From Halobacterium sp. R2-5 (GTDB lineage Archaea > Halobacteriota > Halobacteria > Halobacteriales > Halobacteriaceae): a DNA stretch of 64,000 nucleotides. The translations under genes and the position numbers were made by a program. This document shows, piece after piece, positions 16,824 through 25,724 of this stretch. The notes under the pieces are model-generated. The model had not been told where the DNA came from and searched no databases. It worked only from the letters and a program-made list of their open reading frames with translations. Numbering within the stretch: the first letter of the stretch is position 1; each line of letters starts with the position of its first letter. The DNA lies in contig NZ_JAANTH010000001.1 in NCBI RefSeq assembly GCF_011734195.1, positions 682,001-746,000 of the forward strand, in the 5' to 3' direction.

Positions 16824-17678
16824 ATGATAGGATTCATCGGCGGCTCCGGCATCTACGAGGCGCTCCCCCTGAACGACGTCCGCGAGGAGGACGTGACGAC
16901 GCCGTACGGCGAGCCGAGCGCGCCCGTCACGGTCGGCGAGTTCGGCGACACCGGCACCGAAGTGGCGTTCCTCCCGCGGCACGGCCCCGACCACCAGCGC
17001 TCCCCGACGAACCTCCCGTACAAGGCGAACATCTACGCGCTCAAGCAGCTCGGCGTCGAGCGCATCCTCGCGTCGAACGCCGTCGGCAGCCTCAAGGAGG
17101 AACTGCCGCCGCAGACGCTCGTCGTCCCGGACCAGATCTTCGACCGCACGAAGCACCGCGACTCCACGTTCTTCGGGGACGGCGTCGTCGTCCACCAGCC
17201 GTTCGCGGACCCGTACTGCCCGCACATGGTCGAACATCTCCACGAGTCCGCAGAGGAGGCGACCGACGCCGAAACGCAGGAGGGTGGCACGTACGTCTGT
17301 ATCGAGGGGCCGCAGTACTCCACGCGCGCGGAGTCGGAGTTCTACAAGTCACAGGGCTGGGACCTCGTCGGCATGACCGCCATCCCGGAGGCCAAACTCG
17401 CCCGCGAGGCCGAGATGTGTTACGCGACGGTCGCCGGCGTCACCGACTACGACGTGTGGAAGCAGGACAGCGAGGTCACCCTCGAAGAGGTCCTGGAGAA
17501 CGCCGCCGCCAACGAGGACGCCATCAAGCGCACCGTCGAACACGCCATCGAGACGCTGCCCGAGGAGCGCGACTGCGACTGCGGCCACGCCCTCGAAGGC
17601 ACCGTGAACACGCCCACGGAGGCCATCCCCGAGGACACCCGCGAGCGCGTCGACGAGCTCGTCGGCGACTACCTCTGA
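16824..17678 (+). CDS. mtnP: S-methyl-5'-thioadenosine phosphorylase
   Basis: Phosphorolysis of MTA to adenine and methylthioribose-1-phosphate in methionine salvage. The 284 residues begin MIGFIGGSGIYEALPL and show the phosphate-binding RHGPDHQRSPTNLPYKANIYA, the signature IEGPQYSTRAES and the base-pocket region GMTAIPEAKLAREAE. It lies 45 bp after the phosphoribosyltransferase gene, with its own TATA-like GTTTAG at 16793-16798 (26-31 nt upstream). A Cys-rich CDCGH segment near residue 250 is present. Confidence 0.95.
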   Translation: MIGFIGGSGIYEALPLNDVREEDVTTPYGEPSAPVTVGEFGDTGTEVAFLPRHGPDHQRSPTNLPYKANIYALKQLGVERILASNAVGSLKEELPPQTLVVPDQIFDRTKHRDSTFFGDGVVVHQPFADPYCPHMVEHLHESAEEATDAETQEGGTYVCIEGPQYSTRAESEFYKSQGWDLVGMTAIPEAKLAREAEMCYATVAGVTDYDVWKQDSEVTLEEVLENAAANEDAIKRTVEHAIETLPEERDCDCGHALEGTVNTPTEAIPEDTRERVDELVGDYL

Positions 17679-17767
17679 AACCACGGCGCTCGGCCGGCCA
17701 GTACGGTAAGATTCGCTTCCCCGTACCCAAAATGTAAATACTATTCCCGCGTTCGTTACAGTGAACA

Positions 17768-18475
17768 ATGGGGGAGCACGCGAACGTGGAGGCGTTCTCG
17801 AACGAGCTCGCGGCACTGAAGCGAGACGGCTGCAACGTCCTCGTCGTCAGCGACGCGGCCGACCGCGACGCCGCCTGCGAGCGCCTGCTCGGTGCGCCCG
17901 AGCTCGACCGCCGTCACGTCTTCCTCGCGACCGACGCCGACGTCTCTGCGGTCCTCGACCGCCACAGCCCCCGCCGGACTGACCCGTCCACCCTCGGCGT
18001 CGTGGACGCCACGCCCGCGACCGGCGCGCGCTCGGCGGCCGCCGCGTCCCCCAGCGCGAGCGAGCTGCCGACGCCGCGCGGCGAGTGGTACGAGCGCGTC
18101 GACGATCCCTCGGACTTCGCGGCGCTCACGACGGCGGTCACGGACGCCCTCGACCGCGTCGCCGCGGACGCCGACGGCCCCAGCGAGGTCCGGCTCTGCG
18201 TCGACGCTCTCGACCCGCTGTTCGACGCCGTGCGCTCCGGGGCTGTCAGCGAGGAGCGGCTGTTCCGCTTCCTCCACCTCCTCACGAACGCCGTCCGCGA
18301 GGTAGACGGCATGGGTCACTTCCACGTCTCCCCGGACGCCACCGAGGCGTTCCTCGCGACCGTCGAGCCGCTGTTCGGCGCGACGCTGACCGTCGACACC
18401 GACGCCGACGGCGGCGCGCGCCAGCGCTGGCGGCTCCACGACTCCGACCGCGTCACCGACTGGTTCGCGTTCTAA
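17768..18475 (+). CDS. DUF7504-like haloarchaeal protein (degenerate RecA/KaiC-like)
   Basis: A 235-residue soluble protein with alternating alpha/beta character. NVLVVSDAADRDAACERLLG opens it, but no Walker A lysine is seen. A second half (EVRLCVDALDPLFDAVRSG, FHVSPDATEAF) looks like the C-terminal strands of a RecA-like core. This resembles the haloarchaeal DUF7504 group as I recall it, which may derive from KaiC-type ATPases that lost the nucleotide site. Often such proteins are linked to signalling; nothing nearby supports a specific role. AT-rich GTAAATACTATT at about 17733-17745 could be its promoter. Confidence 0.75.
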   Translation: MGEHANVEAFSNELAALKRDGCNVLVVSDAADRDAACERLLGAPELDRRHVFLATDADVSAVLDRHSPRRTDPSTLGVVDATPATGARSAAAASPSASELPTPRGEWYERVDDPSDFAALTTAVTDALDRVAADADGPSEVRLCVDALDPLFDAVRSGAVSEERLFRFLHLLTNAVREVDGMGHFHVSPDATEAFLATVEPLFGATLTVDTDADGGARQRWRLHDSDRVTDWFAF

Positions 18476-18490
18476 AACCGGCCGATAGAT

Positions 18491-19660
18491 CTACGCCGGC
18501 GCTCCGGCGTCCGCTTCCGCGTTCTCGCAGACCCAGAGGTCGCCGAACAGGTCGTCCTGTTCGAGCGTGACCGCGCCGCGGTGCGCGAGGAAGAGCAGGG
18601 CGAGGAACGTCTGCACGCGCGACTCGCCGGCGTCCGCGACCTCCTCGTAGAGGACTTCCGTGCGGCCGCCGCCGTACTTCTCGTCGAGGACCGCCCGGAC
18701 GTCCTCGATGGTCGCCTCGACGTCCTCCTCGTGGGCGTTCCCGAGCGCCTCCTCGGCGGTCGGCTCGTCGTCCATCCGGAACTCGTCCCCGGAGTGGTAG
18801 TCCAGCTCCTGGACGCCGCGCCGGAACCCCTGCGGGGAGTCGGACGTGTCGTACTCGCGGGACTCCTTCCACCACGACCCGCGCTCGGCCTCCCGGAGGT
18901 CGCGGACGAGTTCGTCCAGCGTCTCCGGGTTGCCGCGCGCGTGCTTGCGCTCCAGCCGCCGGTCCATCTCCGATTCGAGCGCGTCCACGGGGTCGTAGGC
19001 TGGCCGGCCGCCCTCCTCGGGCGGCGCCTCCCACGGCGGGCGCTCGACTTCTTCGTCCTCTTCGGGCTCGTCGTCGCCGTCGTCCAGCATCGCGTCGCTC
19101 TTCATCCGCAGGAGCACGCTCGCGTAGAACAGCGCGCGCCCCGACGTCCGCAGGTCCGCCTCGTCGAGCGCTTCGAGGAACTTGTCCGTCACCGCGACGA
19201 TGTCGATGTCCCACGGCTCGATCTCGCCGTCCTTCGCGAGCTGCACGAGCAGTTCGACGGGCTCGACCTCGTCGTCGGGGTTCGGCTCGGGGTCGGCCGG
19301 CGACTCCGCGATGAGCTCCGCGGCGCTGTCCGGCGTCTCGGTCTCCTCCGCGGCGGGTGCGTCGGCAGTCGTCAGCCCGCCGTCGGGCGCGCTCTCGCTC
19401 TCGCGCTCGGCTTTACGGTCCTCGTGGCCGGTGATGTCCAGCGGGACGTCGTCGGAGCCGCCGTCGGCTCGCACCTCCTGCTGGTCGTCGCTCGCCGTGT
19501 CCGCGGACTCGCTTCGCTCGCCCTGCTCGCGGGTCGCAGTGCTCCCCGCTCGCTCACTCGCGGACTCACTATGTTCGTCCGCGCCCTCGCTGGCTCGCGG
19601 GTCGCAGTGCTCCCCGCTCGTGTTCTCCGAGGGCTCGCTCCGCTCGCCCTCGCTAGTCAT
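18491..19660 (-). CDS. scpA: segregation and condensation protein ScpA
   Basis: The kleisin partner of SMC. The core starts at about residue 125 with VELLVQLAKDGEIEPWDIDI, continues through LFYASVLLRMKSDAML, and ends with a winged helix (TFLALLFLAHRGAVTLEQ) near residues 355-385. Its start overlaps the 3' end of smc by 8 bp, so translation is probably coupled. The first ~65 residues are a low-complexity block (GERSEPSENTSG and similar) built from repeat DNA: a 28-bp direct repeat occurs at 19525-19552 and 19593-19620 in different frames. No scpB gene is seen nearby. Confidence 0.93.
   Translation of the reverse strand: MTSEGERSEPSENTSGEHCDPRASEGADEHSESASERAGSTATREQGERSESADTASDDQQEVRADGGSDDVPLDITGHEDRKAERESESAPDGGLTTADAPAAEETETPDSAAELIAESPADPEPNPDDEVEPVELLVQLAKDGEIEPWDIDIVAVTDKFLEALDEADLRTSGRALFYASVLLRMKSDAMLDDGDDEPEEDEEVERPPWEAPPEEGGRPAYDPVDALESEMDRRLERKHARGNPETLDELVRDLREAERGSWWKESREYDTSDSPQGFRRGVQELDYHSGDEFRMDDEPTAEEALGNAHEEDVEATIEDVRAVLDEKYGGGRTEVLYEEVADAGESRVQTFLALLFLAHRGAVTLEQDDLFGDLWVCENAEADAGAPA
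19525..19552. repeat. 28-bp direct repeat in scpA, copy 1
   Basis: Identical to 19593-19620, 68 bp away. In scpA this copy is read as about residues 37-46 (RAGSTATREQ). Since 68 is not a multiple of three, the two copies encode different peptides. Confidence 0.9.
19593..19620. repeat. 28-bp direct repeat in scpA, copy 2
   Basis: Second identical copy, read as about residues 14-23 of ScpA (TSGEHCDPRA), a different frame from copy 1. It is flanked by the palindromic GAGGGC(GAGCGGAGCGA)GCCCTC unit that encodes EGERSEP. Confidence 0.9.
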
Positions 19661-22600
19661 CGGCTGTCGCCCCCTGCGCGGAGAGGTCGATGCCGGTGAC
19701 GACGCTGCGGTTGTCCTCCTGCATCGTCACGCCGATGGCGCGCTCGGAGCGGTCGAGCATCGCCGACCGGTGGCTGACGACGACGAACTGCGCGTCGGCC
19801 GCGAGCTCGTCGACGAGTTCGCCGACGCGGTCGGCGTTGACGGCGTCGAGGAACGCGTCCACCTCGTCGAGCGCGTAGAACGGCGCGGGGTTGTGCCGCT
19901 GGATGCCGAAGATGAACGCGAGGGCGGTCAGGGACTTCTCCCCGCCGCTCATCGCGTCCAGCCGCTGGACGGGCTTGTCCGCGGGCTGGGCTTTCATCGT
20001 CAGTCCGCCCTCGAAGGGGTCCTCGGGGTTCTCCAGCTCCAGTTCGCCGGTGCCCGCCGACAGCCGCGAGAAGATGCGCTGGAACTGGTCGTTGATGGCG
20101 TCGAAGGCGTCCATGAACGTCGACTTCTTCTGCTCGTCGTAGTGGTCGATGCGCTCCTGGATGCCGTCGCGCTCCTCGACCAGGGTCGCGCGCTTGTCCT
20201 CCAGGTCGTCGAGGTCGGCCTCGACGTCGTCGTACTCGTCGATGGCCTTCATGTTCACCGGTTCGAGGGCCTCCATCTGGCGTTCGAGGCGCGCGACGTT
20301 CTCCTCGACCTCGTCGAGGTCCGGAATCTCCTCGGCGTCGTAGTCGCCGACAGCCTCCTCCAGGTCCTCGATTTCGTCGGCGAGACGCGACTCCGCCTTT
20401 CGCAGGCTCTCCAGGCGATTCTCGACCTTCTCGACCTCGTTTGCCTGCTCGTCGCGGGCTGTCTTCGCCTCCCTGAGGTCGTCTTTGAGCTCCTCGCGTT
20501 CGCTCTTGAGGTCCGCGAGCTCCTCTTCGAGCTCGGCGACCGCCGCTTCCTTCTCGGCGAGTTCGTCCTGCTTGGCCTCGATCTGCTCCTGGAGGTCGTC
20601 GATGCGCTCCTGCTGTTCGGCCTTCTCGTTCTGCGCGTCCTCGATGTCGTCGTGGAGGTCCTCGACGGCGTCCTCGGCGTACTCCTTCTCCAGCTGGAGG
20701 CTGTTCAGCTCGCCGTCGAGGTCGTCCACGCGTTCCTCGAGGTCCGCGATGTCCGCCTCGATGTCCTCCTTCTCGGCCGTGAGCTCGGGGATCTTCGAGT
20801 CCGCGAGCTCGCCCTCAAGCTCCTCGATGTCGGCCTCCAGGGCCGCGATCTCGTCTTGCTTTTCGGAGATGTCGGCTTCGATTTCCTGCATCTGCTCGTC
20901 GACGTCTTCGCGTTCGCCCTGTAGCTCCTCGATTCTGTCCTCGAGCTCGTCGATGCGCTCCTCGGCGTCCTCGCGCTCGCTCTCGGCGGCCTCCACGTCG
21001 TTCTGGAGGGACTGCACCTGCTCGCTTGCGTCCTGCCGGCGGTCCCGGGCGTCCTCCAGGCGGTCGTCGATTTCCCGGACGTCCTCGCGAATCTCGGCGC
21101 GCTCGTCTTCGAGGCGCTGGATGCGCTCGGCGACGCGCTCCAGCTGGCCCTTGCCGGACTTCGAGAACGAGTACCGCGAGCCAGAGCGGGACCCGCCGGT
21201 CATCGCGCCGGACTTCTCCACGAGTTCGCCCGAGAGCGTCACGAGCCGGTAGTCGCCCATCAGGTCGCGGGCGGTCTCCATGTTCTCCACGACGAGCGTG
21301 TCCCCGAGCACGTACGAGAAAATCGGCGCGTACTGCTCGTCGAAGTCCACGAGGTTGTACGCGAAGTCCACCACGCCCGGCATATCTGGCGTGCTCGGCA
21401 GCGACCGGTGACGCATCTTCGTGATGGGGAGCATCGTCGCGCGGCCGGCGTTGCGCTGCTTGAGGTACTCGATGCAGCGCTGGCCGACGCCGTCGTCGTC
21501 CACCACGACGTTCGCCAGCCGGCCGCCGGCCGCGGTCTCACACGCGGTCGCGTACTGCTCGCTGACGCCGCCGAGCTGGCCGACCGTCCCGTGGACGCCG
21601 TCCACGTCGCTGTTCAGAATCGTGGTGACGGCCTTCCCGTACGAGCTGTCCCCGGACTGGTTCGCCTGCGCTTCCAGGCGCGCGTACTCCTCCTGCGCGG
21701 CGGAGAGGTCGTCCTCGACGTCCTCGAGGTCGTCCTGGCGCTCGCGCTTCTCCTGCTTGAGGTCCTCGACGACCTCCACGATCTGCTCGCGGTTCCGCTT
21801 CGCCTTCGCGAGCTCGTCCTCGAGGTCGTCGAGCGTGGCGTCCAGCTCCGGCAGCCTGTCGCGGGCGTCTTCGAGGTCGGACTTCGCCTCGTCGACGGCG
21901 TCCGAGCGGCGCTTGGCCTCGTCCAGCAGGCGGTCCTGCTCGCGCTGGAGGTCGTTGCGCTCGCTCTTCGCGTCCTCAAGTCGCTCTTTCTTCTCCGCGA
22001 GATCGGCCTTCAGCTCGTCGAACTCCGTGTCCACGGACTCGATTTCGGCTTCCACGTCCGCGAGGTCGGACTCACGCTGCTGGATGTCCGCCTTCACGGA
22101 GGCCTTCTCGACTTTCAGGTCCTTGATGTCGCCCTCGAGCTCGTCGATCTGCTCCTGCTTGCGGTCGATCTCCACGAACGCCTGCCGGCGCTCGCTCTCC
22201 GCGTCCTCGATGCGCTCCTCGGCGGCCTCGACCTTGTCTTCGAGCCGCGAGATGTCGCCCTTGATCTCCTCCATCTCGCGCTTGATCTCCAGCTGTTCGT
22301 CCTCGCCCTTCCGCTCGATTTCCGCGTTCAGGTCCTCGAGGTCCTCCTCCAGACGGAGCACCGTGCCGCGGCGCTCGTCCAGTTCCTCCTGGAGTTCGTC
22401 GAGGTCGTCCTCGCGGGCGGCGACGTCCGCGCGCGTCGCGTCGAGGTCGTCGCGCTTCTCCTCGAGCTCGGCGGCCTTCGCGTACCCCTCGTACTCCTGT
22501 TTCTCGTCGCGGAGGCCCTGGTACTCGAGGGCCGTCTCGCGCTCGTCCTCGAGCTGTTCGAGGCGGTCGCGCTTCTCCTCGATGCGGAGGTCCGCCTCGC

Positions 22601-23225
22601 TGATGCGCTCCTCGACGACTTCGAGTTCCTCGTAGGCGTCTGCTTTCTTCGCGTCGAACTCCGCGACGCCCGCGATCTCGTCGACGATCTCGCGGCGCTC
22701 GCCCGGCGTCATGTTGATGATGCCGGTGACGTCGCCCTGCATCACGACGTTGTATCCTTCCGGGGCGACTCCCGCCTGCGCGAGCAGGTCGCGGATGTCC
22801 GAGAGGTTCACCGAGCGCTCGTTCAGGTAGTAGTAGGAGTAGTAGTTGTCGTCCGTGCGCTTCACGCGGCGCTTGACGGTGATGGTGTCGACGTCGCCGA
22901 CGTTCTCCGAGCCCGCGGCGGCCTCCACCTGCGAGCGGGAGAGCGTGCCGTCCTCGTTGTTCAGCACGACCTCGACGCTGGCCTCTCGCGGGCCGGTAGC
23001 CTCGTCTTCGCCCTCGTGGCTGGGGTTGTAGATGAGGTCCGTGAGCTTCTCCGCGCGCATCCCCGAGGTGCGCGCCAGCCCGAGCGCGAACAGCACCGCG
23101 TCGATGATGTTCGACTTCCCGGAGCCGTTCGGCCCGCTGATGGTCGTGAAGTCCTCGTAGAACGGGATGCGGGTCGTCCCGGCGAAGCTCTTGAAGTTCT
23201 CGAGGACGATTTCGTCGATGTACAT
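19653..23225 (-). CDS. smc: chromosome segregation protein SMC
   Basis: A 1190-residue SMC ATPase that forms ring-shaped dimers holding chromosomal DNA. Walker A GPNGSGKSN is at residues 31-39. A coiled coil runs to about residue 500, then a hinge (about 510-660, with GVHGTVGQL and SGAMTGGSRSGSRYS after it), then a second coiled coil. The C-terminal ABC signature is MSGGEKSLTALAF, followed by Walker B FYALDEVDAFLD. It is flanked by a small coiled-coil gene upstream and scpA downstream (8-bp overlap) on the same strand, a three-gene condensation operon. Confidence 0.98.
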   Translation of the reverse strand: MYIDEIVLENFKSFAGTTRIPFYEDFTTISGPNGSGKSNIIDAVLFALGLARTSGMRAEKLTDLIYNPSHEGEDEATGPREASVEVVLNNEDGTLSRSQVEAAAGSENVGDVDTITVKRRVKRTDDNYYSYYYLNERSVNLSDIRDLLAQAGVAPEGYNVVMQGDVTGIINMTPGERREIVDEIAGVAEFDAKKADAYEELEVVEERISEADLRIEEKRDRLEQLEDERETALEYQGLRDEKQEYEGYAKAAELEEKRDDLDATRADVAAREDDLDELQEELDERRGTVLRLEEDLEDLNAEIERKGEDEQLEIKREMEEIKGDISRLEDKVEAAEERIEDAESERRQAFVEIDRKQEQIDELEGDIKDLKVEKASVKADIQQRESDLADVEAEIESVDTEFDELKADLAEKKERLEDAKSERNDLQREQDRLLDEAKRRSDAVDEAKSDLEDARDRLPELDATLDDLEDELAKAKRNREQIVEVVEDLKQEKRERQDDLEDVEDDLSAAQEEYARLEAQANQSGDSSYGKAVTTILNSDVDGVHGTVGQLGGVSEQYATACETAAGGRLANVVVDDDGVGQRCIEYLKQRNAGRATMLPITKMRHRSLPSTPDMPGVVDFAYNLVDFDEQYAPIFSYVLGDTLVVENMETARDLMGDYRLVTLSGELVEKSGAMTGGSRSGSRYSFSKSGKGQLERVAERIQRLEDERAEIREDVREIDDRLEDARDRRQDASEQVQSLQNDVEAAESEREDAEERIDELEDRIEELQGEREDVDEQMQEIEADISEKQDEIAALEADIEELEGELADSKIPELTAEKEDIEADIADLEERVDDLDGELNSLQLEKEYAEDAVEDLHDDIEDAQNEKAEQQERIDDLQEQIEAKQDELAEKEAAVAELEEELADLKSEREELKDDLREAKTARDEQANEVEKVENRLESLRKAESRLADEIEDLEEAVGDYDAEEIPDLDEVEENVARLERQMEALEPVNMKAIDEYDDVEADLDDLEDKRATLVEERDGIQERIDHYDEQKKSTFMDAFDAINDQFQRIFSRLSAGTGELELENPEDPFEGGLTMKAQPADKPVQRLDAMSGGEKSLTALAFIFGIQRHNPAPFYALDEVDAFLDAVNADRVGELVDELAADAQFVVVSHRSAMLDRSERAIGVTMQEDNRSVVTGIDLSAQGATADD

Positions 23226-23241
23226 GCTGAAGGGGAGCGGC

Positions 23242-23529
23242 CTACGCGACGATGATGTCGTCGAGACCCGACTCCTCGTTGTCGTCAGCCTCGCCCTCCA
23301 CTGGTTTAGTCGCTTCGTCTGCCCCCTCCTCGGTGTCGTCGTCCGGTTCGATGACGCCGCCCTCGCGGGCCTCCCGGAGCTCCTCGGTGCTCGGCGGCTC
23401 GTCGAGTTCGGCTTCCAGCGTGCGGATGCGCTCGCTGGCGTCCACGAGCTCCTCGGTGAGCCCGCGCACCGTGGCTTCCAGCTCCTCCACTCGCTGTTCG
23501 AGTTCGTCGACGTCGGCCTCGTCAGTCAT
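23242..23529 (-). CDS. small coiled-coil protein upstream of smc (DUF7518-like)
   Basis: A 95-residue protein. Residues 5-42 form a clear leucine-heptad coiled coil (VDELEQRVEELEATVRGL), followed by a very acidic disordered tail. It starts at the ATG on 23527-23529 and ends 16 bp before smc on the same strand, so it is the likely first gene of the smc-scpA operon. From memory a gene of this kind (DUF7518) precedes smc in other haloarchaea. Function unknown; a role with SMC is inferred from position only. Confidence 0.8.
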   Translation of the reverse strand: MTDEADVDELEQRVEELEATVRGLTEELVDASERIRTLEAELDEPPSTEELREAREGGVIEPDDDTEEGADEATKPVEGEADDNEESGLDDIIVA

Positions 23530-23552
23530 ACGTTCTGGACGGAGCGCGAGAC

Positions 23553-23563
23553 GGATAAGTATA
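23553..23563 (-). promoter_or_regulatory. probable promoter of the smc operon
   Basis: On the minus strand the sequence CTATACTTATCC lies 24-34 nt upstream of the ATG at 23529. This is a good TATA element at the leaderless position. Confidence 0.5.
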
Positions 23564-23659
23564 GGTCGGACGAGCGTCTGACGAATGTCTAGAATCTTGG
23601 TTGTCGCGGTCGCGCCCCCTTCGTTAGCCCTAAGCGGCCGCCCCCCGAATCGTGCCGTA

Positions 23660-25135
23660 ATGAGTACGCAGGCCGCCTCACAGGACCTCGCGGCGATCAT
23701 CGGGCTGGAGGTCCACGTGCAACTGGAGACGGACACCAAGATCTTCTGCGGGTGTTCGACCGAGACGGGGGACGCGGAGCCGAACACGCACACGTGTCCG
23801 GTCTGTCTCGGGCTGCCGGGCGCGCTCCCCGTGCTGAACGAGGGCGCCGTCGAGGCCGCCGTCAAGCTCGGGAAGGCCATCGACGCGGACATCCCCGAGC
23901 GCACGCGCTTCCACCGGAAGAACTACTTCTACCCCGACCTCCCGAAGGGCTTCCAGATCACGCAGTACGACGCGCCCATCTGCCAGGACGGCGAACTCGA
24001 CGTGACCGTCGGCGACGACCGGCGCACCATCGGCATCGAGCGCGCGCACCTCGAGGAGGACCCGGGGAGCCTCCAGCACGTCGGCGGCAGCATCGACACG
24101 GCGGACTACACGCTCGTGGACTACAACCGCGCGGGGACGCCGCTGATGGAGATCGTCACGCGGCCGGACTTCCGGAGCGCGGGCGAGACGCGGGCGTTCC
24201 TCGCGAAGCTCACGGACGTCCTCGAGTACCTCGGCATCTTCGACGCGGAGCGCGACGGCAGCCTGCGCGTGGACGCCAACATCTCGATGGTCGACGCCGA
24301 GGAGCTGGAGGGCGGCGTCGACGACGAGGTCCTCGAAGCCGCGAACCGCACCGAGGTGAAGAACATCTCCAGCCACAAGGCCGCCGAGAAGGCCCTCTCC
24401 TACGAGATTACGCGCCAGCGCAACCAGATTCAGCGCGGCCGCGAGGTCGAACAGGAGACCCGCCACTGGGACGAGTCCCGGGGCATCACGGTGTCGATGC
24501 GCTCGAAGGAGGAGGAGAAGGACTACCGCTACTTCCGGGAGGCCGACATCCCGCCGCTGGAGGTCTCGGACTGGAAGGACGAGATTCCGATTCCGGAGCT
24601 CCCGGACGCGCGCCGCGAGCGCTTCCGCGAGGAGTACGACCTCGGCGCGGAGACCGCCTCCAAACTCACTTCGCGGAAGGCCGTCGCGGACCTCTTCGAG
24701 GAGCTCGCCGACGAGTACGACGCGGGCCTGGCGGCCACGTGGGTCGCGGACAACGTCCTCGGGGAGCTGAACTACCGCGGGATGGAGGTCAGCGACGTCG
24801 AGGACCGCATCGGGGAGTTCGCGCGCCTCGTGGAGCTCGTCGCGGAGGACGAGATCACGGCGAAGAACGCCGAGGAGGTCGTGCTGCGGGAGATGCTCGA
24901 CGAGGGCCGCGAGCCCGACGCGGTCGTCGACGAGGAGGGCCTCGGGAAGACCACGGGCGGCGAGGTCGAGGCCGCTGTCGCCGAGGCCATCGAGGAGAAC
25001 CCCGACGCCGTCGAGGACTACCACGAGGGCGAGGGCGGCGCGCTGAACTTCCTCGTCGGCCAGGTGATGGGGAAAACCGGCGGGAGCGCCGACCCCGGTC
25101 AGGTCAACGAGCTGCTGCGCGAGCAGCTGGAGTAG
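23660..25135 (+). CDS. gatB: Asp/Glu-tRNA amidotransferase subunit B
   Basis: Part of GatCAB, which converts Glu-tRNA-Gln or Asp-tRNA-Asn to the amide form. The 491 residues include the GatB signature region GLEVHVQLETDTKIFC and a CxC...CPVC zinc site (about 34-55). Catalytic-domain motifs FYPDLPKGFQITQYD and DYNRAGTPLMEIV are present, with a C-terminal YqeY-like helical domain (about 345-491). The frame is open upstream, but the ATG at 23660 gives the family N-terminus. gatA and gatC are not in the window, so the complex is encoded at separate loci. Confidence 0.96.
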   Translation: MSTQAASQDLAAIIGLEVHVQLETDTKIFCGCSTETGDAEPNTHTCPVCLGLPGALPVLNEGAVEAAVKLGKAIDADIPERTRFHRKNYFYPDLPKGFQITQYDAPICQDGELDVTVGDDRRTIGIERAHLEEDPGSLQHVGGSIDTADYTLVDYNRAGTPLMEIVTRPDFRSAGETRAFLAKLTDVLEYLGIFDAERDGSLRVDANISMVDAEELEGGVDDEVLEAANRTEVKNISSHKAAEKALSYEITRQRNQIQRGREVEQETRHWDESRGITVSMRSKEEEKDYRYFREADIPPLEVSDWKDEIPIPELPDARRERFREEYDLGAETASKLTSRKAVADLFEELADEYDAGLAATWVADNVLGELNYRGMEVSDVEDRIGEFARLVELVAEDEITAKNAEEVVLREMLDEGREPDAVVDEEGLGKTTGGEVEAAVAEAIEENPDAVEDYHEGEGGALNFLVGQVMGKTGGSADPGQVNELLREQLE

Positions 25136-25172
25136 CGGTCGCTGCTTCTCGACGCCCCGTGGGTTTCGCTAG

Positions 25173-25538
25173 CTACGGTTCGGTGTCGAAGGACTCGTGC
25201 CCGACGACGTAGAGGACGCCGATTACGGCCAGCGAGAGGCCGCCGAGGCCGACCGCAGCCGTGTAGAAGTAGTCGCCAGCTTCGCTACCGCCGCTGCCGA
25301 ACGTCTCGACTCCCGAGACGATTAGCGAGAGTCCGAGCGCGACGTTCCCGAGGCCCGAGAGCAGCGACCAGCGCACGCGGTCGGTGACGCCGGAGGCGAC
25401 GAACAGCGCGCCGGCGGCCGCGAGCAACGCCATCTGGACACCGAGCAGCGGCCGCGGCGGGAACGACAGGACGAGGGCGACGGCGCCGACCGCGAACAGC
25501 ACCACGCCGACCCACCGATTCACTCTCCGTTGGAGCAT
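25173..25538 (-). CDS. small four-helix membrane protein, unknown function
   Basis: A 121-residue protein with four predicted membrane helices: about 8-26, 31-50, 57-76 and 89-111. The N-terminus is basic (MLQRRVNRW). No motif identifies the family. It faces gatB tail-to-tail (37-bp spacer) and is divergent from topA. No functional context. Confidence 0.75.
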   Translation of the reverse strand: MLQRRVNRWVGVVLFAVGAVALVLSFPPRPLLGVQMALLAAAGALFVASGVTDRVRWSLLSGLGNVALGLSLIVSGVETFGSGGSEAGDYFYTAAVGLGGLSLAVIGVLYVVGHESFDTEP

Positions 25539-25690
25539 ACGCCTACTCGAACGGACCCGGGGTTAGTCGTTGCGCGTGCTCGCACGCCGCGCGAGTACCC
25601 GCACTCGTGGGCGGGCGCGAGCGCGCCTTGTCCCGGCGCCCGCTGGCGGTTCTCGGTCCCGAAATCTTTACCCGCGGTTGTGGCGTAGCG

Positions 25691-25719
25691 CCTCCAAGAC
25701 CACCCCGGCGGGTGGAGGT
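25691..25719 (+). promoter_or_regulatory. topA leader: Shine-Dalgarno with overlapping hairpins
   Basis: GGAGGT at 25714-25719 ends 5 nt before the topA GTG, a strong Shine-Dalgarno. CCTCCA (25691-25696) can pair with TGGAGG (25713-25718), and inside it CCACCC-CGGC-GGGTGG (25700-25715) forms a perfect 6-bp hairpin. Either structure would hide the ribosome site. A TATA-like ATCTTTACC lies near 25670, implying a leader of about 30 nt. Confidence 0.55.
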
Positions 25720-25724
25720 ACACC

